From contig NZ_AP014546.1 in the NCBI RefSeq assembly GCF_016592555.1, positions 4,031,482 through 4,095,481 of the forward strand: 64,000 nt of DNA, read 5' to 3'. Shown here piece after piece: positions 15,558 to 24,735 of this stretch. A program made the translations under genes and the position numbers. Source of the DNA: Neptunomonas japonica JAMM 1380. GTDB lineage: Bacteria > Pseudomonadota > Gammaproteobacteria > Pseudomonadales > Balneatricaceae. How positions within the stretch are numbered: position 1 is the stretch's first letter; each line of letters begins with the position of its first letter. The notes under the pieces were generated by a model. That model was not told where the DNA came from and searched no databases. It worked only from the letters and a program-made list of their open reading frames with translations.

Positions 15558-16553
15558 TCATGATAATACTTCTCGGTAAGCAAATAGCCCTTGGCTCCCG
15601 CCTGTGTGCAAAAACAGAACATTTTGCTTTGCAGAAAAGGCTCCTGTACGGCATTTATCAATAAGCCCTGCCATCCCCTTGCCCGTATATACAGGATCAA
15701 GTAGTACACCCTCCTGTTCGGCTGACATTTTCACCGCCTCTATAGTCGCAGGCGTAGTGATACCATAGCCTGCGCCATAATAGCCGCCATCAGCAATCAC
15801 TCGACCATTGGCTAGCGCAGGATCAAGCCCCATATGTTGGAGTGTTTTTTCCAATAACGCTTGGACTAACGCTTGCTGTGCTTGAGTGTCACGGCTTACC
15901 GCAATACCCAGCACAGGAATATCAGCACCCGCTGCAATGAGGCCTGCCAGTAACCCAGCCTGTGTTCCCGCACTACCCGATGCGAGAACGATCTGATCAA
16001 CGGTAATACCCTGTTCTACTATTTGTGCCAGTATCTCATTGGCACAGCGAACATAACCAAGACTGCCCACCTCGTTAGAGCCACCCACTGGAATAAGGTA
16101 AGGCTTTTTTCCAGCGTCAATTAATCTAGCCATTAACTGGTCAGCAAATGCAACGCTATCCACCCCTTCAGCTACAGCATGAATGGTTGCGCCAAACAGC
16201 TTATCCAGCAAGATATTGCCGTTATTGTAATAGTCTTGCTTTGGCGTGCCTTCGACATCTTCAAGCACTAACTCACAGGCAAAGCCAAATTTTGCCGCTG
16301 CAGCAGCTGTCTGACGAGCATGATTCGATTGCAGTCCACCGATAGTAATTAAGGTATCAGCACCCGCATCACGTGCAGCCGCCAGTAAGTATTCCAGTTT
16401 TCGCGTTTTGTTTCCGCCACCCGCTAACCCTGTGCAGTCATCTCGTTTAATAAACAAGTTGCAACCCAATGCTTGTGACAGTCGTGGCATGGCTTCAAGT
16501 GGCGTTGGCCCATGGCTAATGACCATACGAGGGAAAGTATCAAAATCGATCAT
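15558..16553 (-). CDS. dcyD: D-cysteine desulfhydrase-like PLP enzyme (DcyD/CuyA family)
   Basis: 331 aa from the ATG at 16553. An ATG three codons upstream is only one base from AGGAG, too close, while the chosen one is 10 bases away. Family motifs of the ACC deaminase/D-cysteine desulfhydrase group are visible: PTPLEAMPRLS, IKRDDCTGLAGGGNKTRKLE (PLP lysine in GGNKTRK), GGLQSNHARQTAA, VLASGSAGTQAGL, LDPVYTGKGMAGL and HTGGSQGLFAY. DcyD converts D-cysteine to pyruvate, sulfide and ammonia. The homologous marine enzyme CuyA acts on cysteate, and sequence reading alone does not exclude it. The gene sits between the aapP ATPase gene and metC on one strand. Confidence 0.8.
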   Translation of the reverse strand: MIDFDTFPRMVISHGPTPLEAMPRLSQALGCNLFIKRDDCTGLAGGGNKTRKLEYLLAAARDAGADTLITIGGLQSNHARQTAAAAAKFGFACELVLEDVEGTPKQDYYNNGNILLDKLFGATIHAVAEGVDSVAFADQLMARLIDAGKKPYLIPVGGSNEVGSLGYVRCANEILAQIVEQGITVDQIVLASGSAGTQAGLLAGLIAAGADIPVLGIAVSRDTQAQQALVQALLEKTLQHMGLDPALANGRVIADGGYYGAGYGITTPATIEAVKMSAEQEGVLLDPVYTGKGMAGLIDKCRTGAFSAKQNVLFLHTGGSQGLFAYREVLS

Positions 16554-16707
16554 GAACGGCATACTCCTAGAGCGCCTATCTAGTGAGCGCCCTTTCGATA
16601 TAAGTTTTAACTATGAGGATAAAGCACAGAAGTAGTGTACGTCCTTGTACGAAGGCTTAAATACCCTACTGATAAGCGTAAGGCTTTTGGTGTCTACAGA
16701 GACGGTA

Positions 16708-17472
16708 TTAATGCCCTAAAATCTGACTGAGGAACAACTGTGTGCGCTCATTTTGTGGATTATCAAAGAACTCATGAGGTGTATTTTCTTCGATAATGCG
16801 GCCTTCATCCATAAAAATAACCCGATCAGCCACTTGCTTAGCAAATCCCATTTCATGCGTCACACAGATCATGGTGGTACCTTCTTCGGCCAACTCCACC
16901 ATGACATCCAAAACTTCTTTGATCATTTCAGGATCCAGTGCAGAAGTTGGCTCATCAAACAGCATCACTCGTGGGTTAGAACACAGCGCTCGCGCTATTG
17001 CCACACGCTGCTGCTGCCCACCAGACAATTGTCCGGGAAACTTGTTCGCTTGCTGAGGTATCTTAACTCGCTCAAGATAGCTCATTGCCATATCTTCCGC
17101 GTCCTTCTTGGGCATTTTATTCACTAAACGAGGAGCTAACGTCAAGTTGTCCAAGATAGTCATATGGGGGAATAGATTAAAATGCTGGAACACCATGGCT
17201 ACTTCTTTACGCACAGCTTCCAAGTTTTTAACATTATCATCCAGTAAGATACCGTCGATCAGAACTTCGCCGGCTTGGTATTTTTCCAGACGGTTCATAC
17301 AACGAATAAGAGTCGACTTACCCGAACCCGAAGGGCCACAAATAATAATCTTCTCGCCTTTTTTGACATGCAAATTAATATCTTTCAAGACATGAAATTC
17401 GCCATACCATTTATTCAAATCATTTACATGAATCAGTATATCGTCAGCAGATGTTTGGCCATTTGAACTCAT
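16708..17472 (-). CDS. aapP: General amino acid ABC transporter ATP-binding protein
   Basis: 254 aa, the usual GlnQ/AapP length. The nucleotide-binding domain shows Walker [11 protein letters not shown]-loop [12 protein letters not shown], signature [15 protein letters not shown], Walker [14 protein letters not shown] and the switch histidine in CVTHEMGFA. Together with AapQ, AapM and the binding protein AapJ upstream it forms a polar L-amino acid importer of the AapJQMP/BztABCD type. It is last of the four transporter genes, 48 bases after aapM. The aap name is chosen because two large permeases are present. Confidence 0.93.
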   Translation of the reverse strand: MSSNGQTSADDILIHVNDLNKWYGEFHVLKDINLHVKKGEKIIICGPSGSGKSTLIRCMNRLEKYQAGEVLIDGILLDDNVKNLEAVRKEVAMVFQHFNLFPHMTILDNLTLAPRLVNKMPKKDAEDMAMSYLERVKIPQQANKFPGQLSGGQQQRVAIARALCSNPRVMLFDEPTSALDPEMIKEVLDVMVELAEEGTTMICVTHEMGFAKQVADRVIFMDEGRIIEENTPHEFFDNPQNERTQLFLSQILGH

Positions 17473-17520
17473 AAATTATACCTATACTCAATTCTGTGGT
17501 GTTATCAAACAGAGGCGCTA

Positions 17521-18600
17521 TTAATGCTGTTCGCCTTTACGCAATTCTGTTTCAAGATTATTCGCGTATGAAGCCATCGAATAACAAAAGACAAAGTAAA
17601 TAGCCGCAACAAAGATATACACTTCGATGTAAAAGGCCCGCCATACAGGGTCTGTAATGGCTACTTTGGCCGTAGCCAGTAGATCAAACAACCCAATAAT
17701 CAAGACCAGTGAAGTATCTTTAAACATCGAAATAAAGCTATTTACCGTCGGTGGAATGACAATACGCAGTGCTTGCGGCATCACCACAACACGCATCGTT
17801 TGCCAATACGTTAACCCCATCGCTGCTGCCGCTTCATACTGACCTTTAGGCACGGCCTGTAAACCACCTCGAAAAACTTCAGCAAGGTACGCCGACGTAA
17901 ATAGGATGATACCGATTTGCGCTCGGAGCAATTTATCAATCGTTACACCTTCAGGTAAGAATAACGGGAACATCACAGAGGCCATAAACAGCACACTGAT
18001 CAACGGAACCCCACGTACCAACTCGATAAAAGCAACACACCAAACACGAATCAAGGGCAACTCAGAACGGCGCCCTAACGCGAGTAAAATACCAAGCGGG
18101 AAAGCAGCGACTGTTCCGACAACCGCTAACATCAGCGTTAACGGCAGACCACCCCATTGCGTATTTTCTACGTAACTTAAACCCAGTACACCACCCCACA
18201 TCAAAATGCCCAAACCAATTAGGCTTGCGATCCATAACGGAAGTAGCCACAACTTCCAGAATGACCTGAGCAAACTACAAATGATTAAACCGACAAACCA
18301 CACCATTGCAAGTAGCGGCCGCCATTGCTCATCAGCGGGATATGTACCAAAAATAATAAAGCGGTATTTCTCTGAAATAATCCCCCAACAGGCACCGTCA
18401 GAGGCCGCCTTACAGGCCGATGCATCTGCAGCAAAAACTGCATTTAAAATGCCCCAGTCCACCACACCGGCTAAAAACTTAACCACTAAATAGATACAGA
18501 TGATAGAGATCACTGTATTCAGCTTATTACTGAACAAGTTTTCCTTCATCCAATTCACGATTCCGCTCTGACTTGGCGGCTTAATAGCTATATTACTCAT
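17521..18600 (-). CDS. aapM: General amino acid ABC transporter permease AapM
   Basis: 359 aa, much longer than GlnP-type permeases (about 220) but right for AapM/BztC. N-terminal membrane segments (about residues 30-60, 92-112 and 118-140) precede the conserved permease core with LIRVWCVAFIELVRGVPLIS, the cytoplasmic loop EAAAAMGLTYWQTMRVVVMP that contacts the ATPase, and FKDTSLVLIIG. It pairs with AapQ to form the membrane channel. It is separated from aapQ by two bases and is probably translationally coupled. Confidence 0.92.
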   Translation of the reverse strand: MSNIAIKPPSQSGIVNWMKENLFSNKLNTVISIICIYLVVKFLAGVVDWGILNAVFAADASACKAASDGACWGIISEKYRFIIFGTYPADEQWRPLLAMVWFVGLIICSLLRSFWKLWLLPLWIASLIGLGILMWGGVLGLSYVENTQWGGLPLTLMLAVVGTVAAFPLGILLALGRRSELPLIRVWCVAFIELVRGVPLISVLFMASVMFPLFLPEGVTIDKLLRAQIGIILFTSAYLAEVFRGGLQAVPKGQYEAAAAMGLTYWQTMRVVVMPQALRIVIPPTVNSFISMFKDTSLVLIIGLFDLLATAKVAITDPVWRAFYIEVYIFVAAIYFVFCYSMASYANNLETELRKGEQH

Positions 18601-18602
18601 AT

Positions 18603-19784
18603 CTATCGCTCCACCAGTGCCATCTTTTTGTTATACCAATTCATAAATAGCGAAATCACTAGGCTTATCCCTAAATAAACAGCCATGAATATGGAAATTG
18701 CTTCGATCGCCTGCCCCGTCTGGTTCATTGTGGTATTCGATAATGAAACCAAGTCAGGATAACCAACGGCTACCGCCAAAGAGCTATTTTTAGTTAGGTT
18801 GAGGTATTGGCTGGTTAGCGGAGGAATCATTACGCGTGACGCTTGAGGTAATACAACATGCATCAGCGTTTGACTCGGCTTTAAGCCTAAATCCGTAGAA
18901 GCCTCTTCTTGCCCTTTTGGCACTGACAACAAGCCACTTCGAACGATGTCAGCGATATAGGTTGATGTATATAAAGTTAGGCCTATCAGCAAAGAAAGAA
19001 ATTCAGGAGATAACTTAGCGCCACCTTTGAAATTAAACCCCTTAAGTACAGGCGTACTCATTTCTGTAGGCGCACCACAAACAAGATAGGTAATGAAAAC
19101 ACTGACGACGACTAGTGCTAAGCCGGCCCATGCATACGGAAACGTCTGCCCCGTTCTATCACGATGTGCTAATGCCCAGCGGCGTAGTAACCACACACCA
19201 ACCAGTGCAATAACAAACACAACGCCCATCCAAAAATACGCAGGATGGTCCGCAGGTACTGGAAATAAAACGCCACGATTACTGAAAAACACATCGGGCA
19301 AAACTTCTAATGCACGCTTAGGGCTAGGCAGGGCATTATTAATCAGTGTGTACCAAAAAATAAGTTGCAATAGCACAGGGATATTACGGAACAGATTGAT
19401 ATATACCGCAGCAATACGGCTCAAGATCCAGTTCTTCGACATTCGCGATACACCCACAACGAAACCAATCAATGTGGCGAATATGATGCCCAGAAAAGAG
19501 ACCTTCATTGTATTAAGAAAACCGACCATGAGTGCTCGGCCATAGCTGTCAGCAGGCGTGAACTCAATCATATGTTCACTGATGCCGAATGAGGACTCTA
19601 ACGACAAAAAGCTATAGCCCGTCGCAATGCCTTGATTAGCCAAGTTCTCAAAGGTGTTTGAAATAAGATACCAAGCAATAAATGCGATACCCCCAGTGAC
19701 GAGTATCTGAGCAAAAACACCTCTCGCCTTCTCACTATAAATTAAACTGGATAGCCTTTTACGGCTCTTTAATGGTTCGGACAT
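18603..19784 (-). CDS. aapQ: General amino acid ABC transporter permease AapQ
   Basis: 393 aa, matching AapQ/BztB. The first membrane segment is near residues 27-45, the HisM-type permease signature starts at MVGFLNTMKVSFLGII, and the protein contains INLFRNIPVLLQLIFWY. A large insertion (about residues 150-265) splits the permease core, as is typical of AapQ. The ATPase-contact loop is QEEASTDLGLKPSQTLMHVV. It is first of the permease genes, separated from aapJ by 196 bases that include a terminator-like hairpin. Expression of the membrane subunits is therefore probably lower than that of the binding protein. Confidence 0.92.
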   Translation of the reverse strand: MSEPLKSRKRLSSLIYSEKARGVFAQILVTGGIAFIAWYLISNTFENLANQGIATGYSFLSLESSFGISEHMIEFTPADSYGRALMVGFLNTMKVSFLGIIFATLIGFVVGVSRMSKNWILSRIAAVYINLFRNIPVLLQLIFWYTLINNALPSPKRALEVLPDVFFSNRGVLFPVPADHPAYFWMGVVFVIALVGVWLLRRWALAHRDRTGQTFPYAWAGLALVVVSVFITYLVCGAPTEMSTPVLKGFNFKGGAKLSPEFLSLLIGLTLYTSTYIADIVRSGLLSVPKGQEEASTDLGLKPSQTLMHVVLPQASRVMIPPLTSQYLNLTKNSSLAVAVGYPDLVSLSNTTMNQTGQAIEAISIFMAVYLGISLVISLFMNWYNKKMALVER

Positions 19785-19941
19785 TAGCCTGTCTCTCTAA
19801 TTATTATCTGAACATACGGTTTCATCGCCGCTATATGATCACAATAGCGGTTTACATACTCAACAAAACGCATTAATCATTAACAAATTAAATAATAAGT
19901 AAAAGGGGCGAGTCCATATGCATCAACTTTAGAAGCCCCTT

Positions 19942-19966
19942 AAAAAAAGCCCCGATTATCGGGGCT
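19942..19966 (-). terminator. Intra-operon terminator between aapJ and aapQ
   Basis: AGCCCCGAT (19948-19956) pairs with ATCGGGGCT (19958-19966), realistically a 7-bp stem with a 5-base loop, followed on the minus strand by seven T residues (19948-19942). It is 15 bases beyond the aapJ stop. Partial termination here would give an excess of binding protein over permeases. Confidence 0.85.
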
Positions 19967-19980
19967 CAGGTCATACCGTC

Positions 19981-21000
19981 TTAACGAATCGGTGCTGGAT
20001 ACATCAATCCACCATTAGTCCACAACGCATTCAATCCACGCTCTAGGCCTAATTTAGCTTTAACATTACGGTCAAAACTTTCGCCATAGTTACCTACTTG
20101 TTTAATGACGTTATATGCCCAATCATCACTAACACCAAGCGCTTTACCCATGTCGCCGGTTGTACCTAGCAGACGCTGTATACCTGGGTCTTTACTGTCT
20201 TTTTTGAAAGTATCAACGTTAGCCGATGTAATACCTTTCTCTTCAGCTTCTAACATTGCAATGTGCGTCCAACGCACGATATCTGCAAACTCTTCGTCAC
20301 CATGTCGAACAGCAGGGCCTAAAGGTTCTTTAGAAATGATTTCAGGTAACACGATGAAATCATCAGGATTCGGTGCTGTTTGACGGTAAGAAGCTAAGCC
20401 TGATGCATCCGTTGTATAAACATCACAACGACCAGAGAAGAATGTCTGAACAGCTTCTACAGCGTTTTCGATAACCACTGGCTCAAAGCTCATGCCCTGT
20501 GCACGGAAGTAATCTGCAAGGTTTAACTCTGTTGTTGTACCAGGTTCGATACACACAGTTGCACCATCTAACTCAGTAGCGCTGGTAATACCAGATGCTT
20601 TTGCAACCATGAAGCCTTGGCCGTCGTAGTAGTTCACACCGGCAAAGTTAAGACCAACTTTAGTATCTCGCGATAGTGTCCAAGTTGTATTACGCGCAAG
20701 CAAATCAACTTCCTTAGACTGCAATGCCGTAAAACGCTGAGCTGCCGTCAAAGGTGTAAAGCGAGCTTTAGAAGCATCACCTAAAATCGCAGCAGCAACC
20801 GCATGACATAAATCAATATCTAAGCCTTCCCACTTACCTTCAGAAGTCGGGGCAGAAAAACCAGCCAACGCAGTATTGGCACCACATTGCACATAACCTT
20901 TTGCCTTGATCGAATCAACAGTTTCACCTGCCATAGCAAAAGTACTCAAAGCTGCTGTTGCTGCGATGGTACCGCCAACGATCAGTTTCAATGATTTCAT
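19981..21000 (-). CDS. aapJ: General amino acid ABC transporter substrate-binding protein
   Basis: 339 aa with a Sec signal peptide (MKSLKLIVGGTIAATAALST to about AMAGE). The mature periplasmic protein has the SBP family 3 fold and AapJ/BztA landmarks: VQCGANTALAGFS, GLDIDLCHAVAAAILGDASK, FTALQSKEVDLLARNTTWTL, VCIEPGTTTELNLADYF, FSGRCDVYTTDASGLAS and GPAVRHGDEEF. AapJ-type proteins bind many L-amino acids, so specificity cannot be read here. An AGAGAG ribosome-binding site precedes the ATG. It is the first gene of the leftward aap cluster, and a terminator follows. Confidence 0.94.
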   Translation of the reverse strand: MKSLKLIVGGTIAATAALSTFAMAGETVDSIKAKGYVQCGANTALAGFSAPTSEGKWEGLDIDLCHAVAAAILGDASKARFTPLTAAQRFTALQSKEVDLLARNTTWTLSRDTKVGLNFAGVNYYDGQGFMVAKASGITSATELDGATVCIEPGTTTELNLADYFRAQGMSFEPVVIENAVEAVQTFFSGRCDVYTTDASGLASYRQTAPNPDDFIVLPEIISKEPLGPAVRHGDEEFADIVRWTHIAMLEAEEKGITSANVDTFKKDSKDPGIQRLLGTTGDMGKALGVSDDWAYNVIKQVGNYGESFDRNVKAKLGLERGLNALWTNGGLMYPAPIR

Positions 21001-21462
21001 ATATTGCTCTCTTCATTGTTTTTATTAAATAAGTGTTCAAGCACAACTTATCACTAAATAAGGAGTACGAAAACAAAATAACCTTTGAATCTAAAGGAAA
21101 AAATATTATTCACAATTTCCCCTGATTTGATCCCGTCTACTGAGCATTTATAAACCACTTCGGCATTTATGTTCCGTAATACAAAACTATAAAGACCTGA
21201 CAACAAACAGTAGAACCTAATTAAACGATTCAATCCCCCTATATCAAAGCCCCTATTCTTCAAAAACAGTAAGAGCAACCACAAAACAATCCATTATGGC
21301 CCCAAATGTCCCAATATAGAAATATATTGACACAGCAAAAATTCACTATTATGGTATTTATAGTTCCAATATATAAATATGAAACCTTGAATACTAATAA
21401 AAAGGACCTATTCATTGAGGTTTTTTCATGCTCACTGGGTAGCCAAACTTGAGGATTTAACT
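21001..21462. promoter_or_regulatory. Divergent spacer with AT-rich palindromes upstream of the second TRAP operon
   Basis: The 462 gene-free bases should contain promoters for aapJ (-) and the TRAP binding protein (+). Two dyads stand out on the right-hand side. CAATATA/TATATTG (21312-21318 and 21323-21329) are perfect 7-bp arms with a GAAA centre. A 23-base pseudo-palindrome at 21363-21385 has arms GTTCCA and TGAAAC and an AT-rich centre. The second resembles IclR-family operators and may be bound by the IclR regulator at 27518. Nothing else was recognised, and open frames within the spacer (such as 21054-21284 minus) have no coding support. Confidence 0.4.
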
Positions 21463-22539
21463 GTGAACAAAGCAACAACTAAACTTCGATCATCGGTCAT
21501 TAAAGCAACCCTTGCCGGGGTTATCGCAACATCAATGAGTACAGCGCTCCAAGCTGAAGATAACGTTCGATGGAAGGTCCAGTCGGTATTTGGCACCCAC
21601 TTACCTGCCCTGGGCGACCCCATCGCCCAAGTTGCTAAGCAGCTTAAGCAAGCAAGTGACGGTAGCGTGCAGTTCAAAGTTTATGAGCCGGGCAAGATCG
21701 TTCCCCCTTTTGCTATTTCAGAAGCGGTCAAAAATAAGCAGATCCCTGCCGGTCTTTACCTCCTTGGTTACGATCAGGGAAAAATCCCAGCGTCTGGCCT
21801 ATTTAGCAACGTGCCTTTTGGTATGGAGCCTTGGGAATACGCATCTTGGTGGTATGAAGGCGAAGGACAAAAACTCGCTCAAGACCTGTACGCAAAACAC
21901 AATATTCATCCTGTTTTGTGTGGGGTTATTGGCCCAGAAACCGCTGGCTGGTTCCGCGAGGAAATGAAATCCATTGATGATTTTAAAGGCCTAAAAATAC
22001 GCTTCGCCGGTTTAGGTGGTCAGGTACTACAAAAAGCAGGCGCTTCAGTCACATCAATGCCTAGCGGTGAAATTTTTCCAGCCCTAGAAAAGGGTGCTAT
22101 CGATGCAACTGAGTTTTCGATGCCAGCCATTGATCAATTACTTGGATTCGATAAGGTGGCAAAAAACAACTACTTCCCAGGTTGGCATCAAACCTTTACC
22201 GCCAATCACCTGATCGTCAATAAAGAGATATGGGATAACCTCGATAGCTCTAAACAAGCGATGATCGATATGGCTTGTACCGCAGGCACCTTGCGAGCAC
22301 TGACTCGTGGAGAATCATTACAAGGCGCGATTGTTAATGGTTTCAAAGAAAAGGGAGTCACCGCACGAACACTTAACGACAAGTTGCTAACAGACTTAAA
22401 AGGACTGACCAACCAAGTAATGCAAGAACAGTCCGCTAAAGATGCTGACTTCAAGCGCGTTTATGAATCCCAGCAGGCCTTTATGCTTGAGTATAAGTCT
22501 TGGAAGAAGCTGGCTTATCTGCCTCGCAACTTTGAATAA
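21463..22539 (+). CDS. TRAP transporter substrate-binding protein (DctP family)
   Basis: 358 aa from a GTG start at 21463. The frame opens 16 codons earlier, but GAGG lies 8 bases before this GTG and the product then begins with a normal Sec signal (MNKATTKLRSSV to about ALQAE). The mature protein belongs to the TakP-related DctP subgroup: WWYEGEGQKLA, GPETAGWFREEM, LKIRFAGLGGQVLQKAG, GEIFPALEKGAIDATEF and YFPGWHQTFTANHLIVN. The usual GNTG and WVGP motifs of TakP are replaced by GPETAG and FSMP, pointing to a different ligand. It is first gene of a TRAP, alcohol dehydrogenase and mmsA cluster. Confidence 0.92.
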   Translation: MNKATTKLRSSVIKATLAGVIATSMSTALQAEDNVRWKVQSVFGTHLPALGDPIAQVAKQLKQASDGSVQFKVYEPGKIVPPFAISEAVKNKQIPAGLYLLGYDQGKIPASGLFSNVPFGMEPWEYASWWYEGEGQKLAQDLYAKHNIHPVLCGVIGPETAGWFREEMKSIDDFKGLKIRFAGLGGQVLQKAGASVTSMPSGEIFPALEKGAIDATEFSMPAIDQLLGFDKVAKNNYFPGWHQTFTANHLIVNKEIWDNLDSSKQAMIDMACTAGTLRALTRGESLQGAIVNGFKEKGVTARTLNDKLLTDLKGLTNQVMQEQSAKDADFKRVYESQQAFMLEYKSWKKLAYLPRNFE

Positions 22540-22687
22540 TATCTAACAGTGGCCAGATACTTTTTTGCCACTACTCACTTGCTCCATACCTTTACTCCTT
22601 AAACCTCTGCGCCTGCGGGCGCAGATCAGGGCCTCACTTTGCCAAAAAGCAGCCCCGATTTAACAACCTACCGTAAATGGAGGACTT

Positions 22688-23302
22688 ATGCCGCAGGACA
22701 AAGGAGGTAACGGCCGACCCATAGCAACGCTTATGGACCTCGACCATTTTAACCACCATACCGAGCTCCCACATACTCGGCTGTCGAGCTTGATAGACCA
22801 AGTACTGTTAAAAATCGGCAACCTCATGTCTTGGACATGGGTGATACTGATGGTAGTGATAATCTTAAATGTCGTAATGCGCTACCTATTTGATCAGGGG
22901 CGAATCGAATTCGAAGAACTTCAATGGCATCTCTATGCTATAGGCTGGCTATTCGGGCTTTCCTACTGCTTTATCGCCGATGACCATGTGCGGGTAGACC
23001 TAATTCATGATCGTCTATCACTCAAGGCCCAAACCTGGATCGAACTGCTGGGTATTGTATTTTTACTGATTCCATTTCTAGCCCTCGTTCTTTTATATGC
23101 GGTGCCTTTCATCCTCTACTCATGGGAACTAAGTGAAGTCTCCGACGCTCCGGGTGGCCTTCCTTATCGCTGGGCAATCAAATCCGTACTCTTTATTGGC
23201 TTCGGGTTATTGGCTCTAGCAGCGCTATCTCGACTATCACGGGTCTGTGCCCTGCTATTTCTGCGCCAGAACTCTCCTTTCATTTTGGCTGAAACAAAGT
23301 AG
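22688..23302 (+). CDS. TRAP transporter small permease (DctQ family)
   Basis: 204 aa. A GGAGG ribosome-binding site 4 bases before the ATG fixes the start. Four membrane segments lie near residues 50-70, 85-103, 122-148 and 165-185, after an N-terminal cytoplasmic extension of about 40 residues. Family motifs are NVVMRYLFDQG and DDHVRVDLIHDRLS. It lies 148 bases after the binding-protein gene and 9 bases before dctM, so it is part of one operon. It scaffolds the large permease in a sodium-driven importer. Confidence 0.92.
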   Translation: MPQDKGGNGRPIATLMDLDHFNHHTELPHTRLSSLIDQVLLKIGNLMSWTWVILMVVIILNVVMRYLFDQGRIEFEELQWHLYAIGWLFGLSYCFIADDHVRVDLIHDRLSLKAQTWIELLGIVFLLIPFLALVLLYAVPFILYSWELSEVSDAPGGLPYRWAIKSVLFIGFGLLALAALSRLSRVCALLFLRQNSPFILAETK

Positions 23303-23311
23303 GTATTACTC

Positions 23312-24667
23312 ATGGAAATCAACGAGATCCTTGCCGCCTGCATGTTTGGCAGCTTTATATTATTGCTGTTTACCGGCTATCCGGTAGCGTGGGTGCTGGG
23401 TGGTATAGCTATTATCTTCTCCGCCTTAGCGATGCTAATGGACCACTGGTTTGATGCCTTTATAGGTATCGACTGGAACTTTGTCTCCGTCGTGATCCCC
23501 AGAATGTGGGACGTGATGACTAACTGGGTACTCGTAGCCCTGCCGATGTTTGTCTTTATGGGGTTGATGTTAGATCGCTCAGGTGTCGCTGAAGACCTCA
23601 TGGTCAATTTATCCCGTCTATTTGGCAGAGTCAGAGGCGGACTGGCCGTTACTGTTACCTTCGTGGGTCTGCTGTTAGCAGCTTCTACAGGAATTATCGG
23701 AGCCTCAGTGGTACTGCTAGCCGTACTCGGCGTACCACTAATGATGAAGCAGGGTTATAGCAAGGAATTAGCCTGCGGCACAGTTTGCTCGACCGGCACC
23801 TTGGGCATCTTGATCCCACCTAGCATCATGCTGGTGATGATGGGGGATCGCATTGGCGTCTCGGTAGGTGACTTATTTCTGGGCGCCCTATTCCCTGGTT
23901 TACTGCTCGCAGGGCTCTATGTCACTTATATCATGACACTTAGTTTTCTTAATCCTCAGTCTGCACCGTTATCAAAAGATGCCGAGCCTGTTTCAGTAAA
24001 AGTGATATTCAGCGTACTCAAGGCAGTACTGCCGACGGCGGGCCTTATAATCGCCGTACTCGGCTCTATATTCTTCGGTATAGCTACACCCACTGAAGCA
24101 TCTGGCGTCGGCGCTCTGGGGGCAACCTTGCTAGCATTTGCTAACGGCCGTCTGACAGTTTCCGTACTCAGGGATGTTGGTCGTGAAACAACTAAGACCA
24201 CAGCATTCATTTTCGCTCTCATACTCGGCGCTACGGCATTTTCACTGATTTTGCGCGGTTTAGGTGGCGACGAGCTCATAGAAGGGTTTCTGACTGGGCT
24301 TCCTTTTGGTCCCACAGGCATCGTTATCTGCATTCTGGCAATCACCTTTGTCCTTGGCTTCTTCCTTGATTGGATCGAGCTGACCCTGATCATCCTACCT
24401 TTAGTGGCTCCCGTTGTATCCGCCTTAGGCTTTGACCTGATCTGGTTCACCGTACTGTTTGCTGTCTGCCTACAAACCTCTTTCTTAACACCACCCGTTG
24501 GGTTTGCGCTGTTTTATCTAAAAGGTGTCGCGCCAGCGGGTATCAATCTCGGCCATATTTATCGCGGTGTGCTGCCCTTTATCCTGATACAACTAGTGGG
24601 ACTAACAATCGTGTTCTATTGGCAAGGTATTGTCACCTGGCTACCTGCTACCGCTTATGCGCCATAA
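23312..24667 (+). CDS. TRAP transporter large permease (DctM family)
   Basis: 451 aa with about 11-12 membrane segments. Motifs are VALPMFVFMGLMLDRSGVAE, LLLAASTGIIGASVVLLA, GTLGILIPPSIMLVMMGDR and LQTSFLTPPVGFALFYLKGVAP. It resembles the other DctM in this window (7433-8812) along its whole length, but lacks the longer loop after the GD motif. It forms the sodium-coupled channel for the ligand caught by the upstream binding protein. The dehydrogenase gene follows after 68 bases with no terminator, supporting co-transcription of uptake and catabolism. Confidence 0.94.
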   Translation: MEINEILAACMFGSFILLLFTGYPVAWVLGGIAIIFSALAMLMDHWFDAFIGIDWNFVSVVIPRMWDVMTNWVLVALPMFVFMGLMLDRSGVAEDLMVNLSRLFGRVRGGLAVTVTFVGLLLAASTGIIGASVVLLAVLGVPLMMKQGYSKELACGTVCSTGTLGILIPPSIMLVMMGDRIGVSVGDLFLGALFPGLLLAGLYVTYIMTLSFLNPQSAPLSKDAEPVSVKVIFSVLKAVLPTAGLIIAVLGSIFFGIATPTEASGVGALGATLLAFANGRLTVSVLRDVGRETTKTTAFIFALILGATAFSLILRGLGGDELIEGFLTGLPFGPTGIVICILAITFVLGFFLDWIELTLIILPLVAPVVSALGFDLIWFTVLFAVCLQTSFLTPPVGFALFYLKGVAPAGINLGHIYRGVLPFILIQLVGLTIVFYWQGIVTWLPATAYAP

Positions 24668-24735
24668 CTCACAAATTCGCCAGCTAAATGAACGTTACTA
24701 GCTGCCTCTAATAATCTGAAAATGTAGGAGACAAA

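Noticed and set aside
21054..21284. 76-codon minus-strand frame between aapJ and the TRAP binding protein
   Set aside because: No ribosome-binding site, low-complexity AT-rich translation, and it lies in a promoter spacer.
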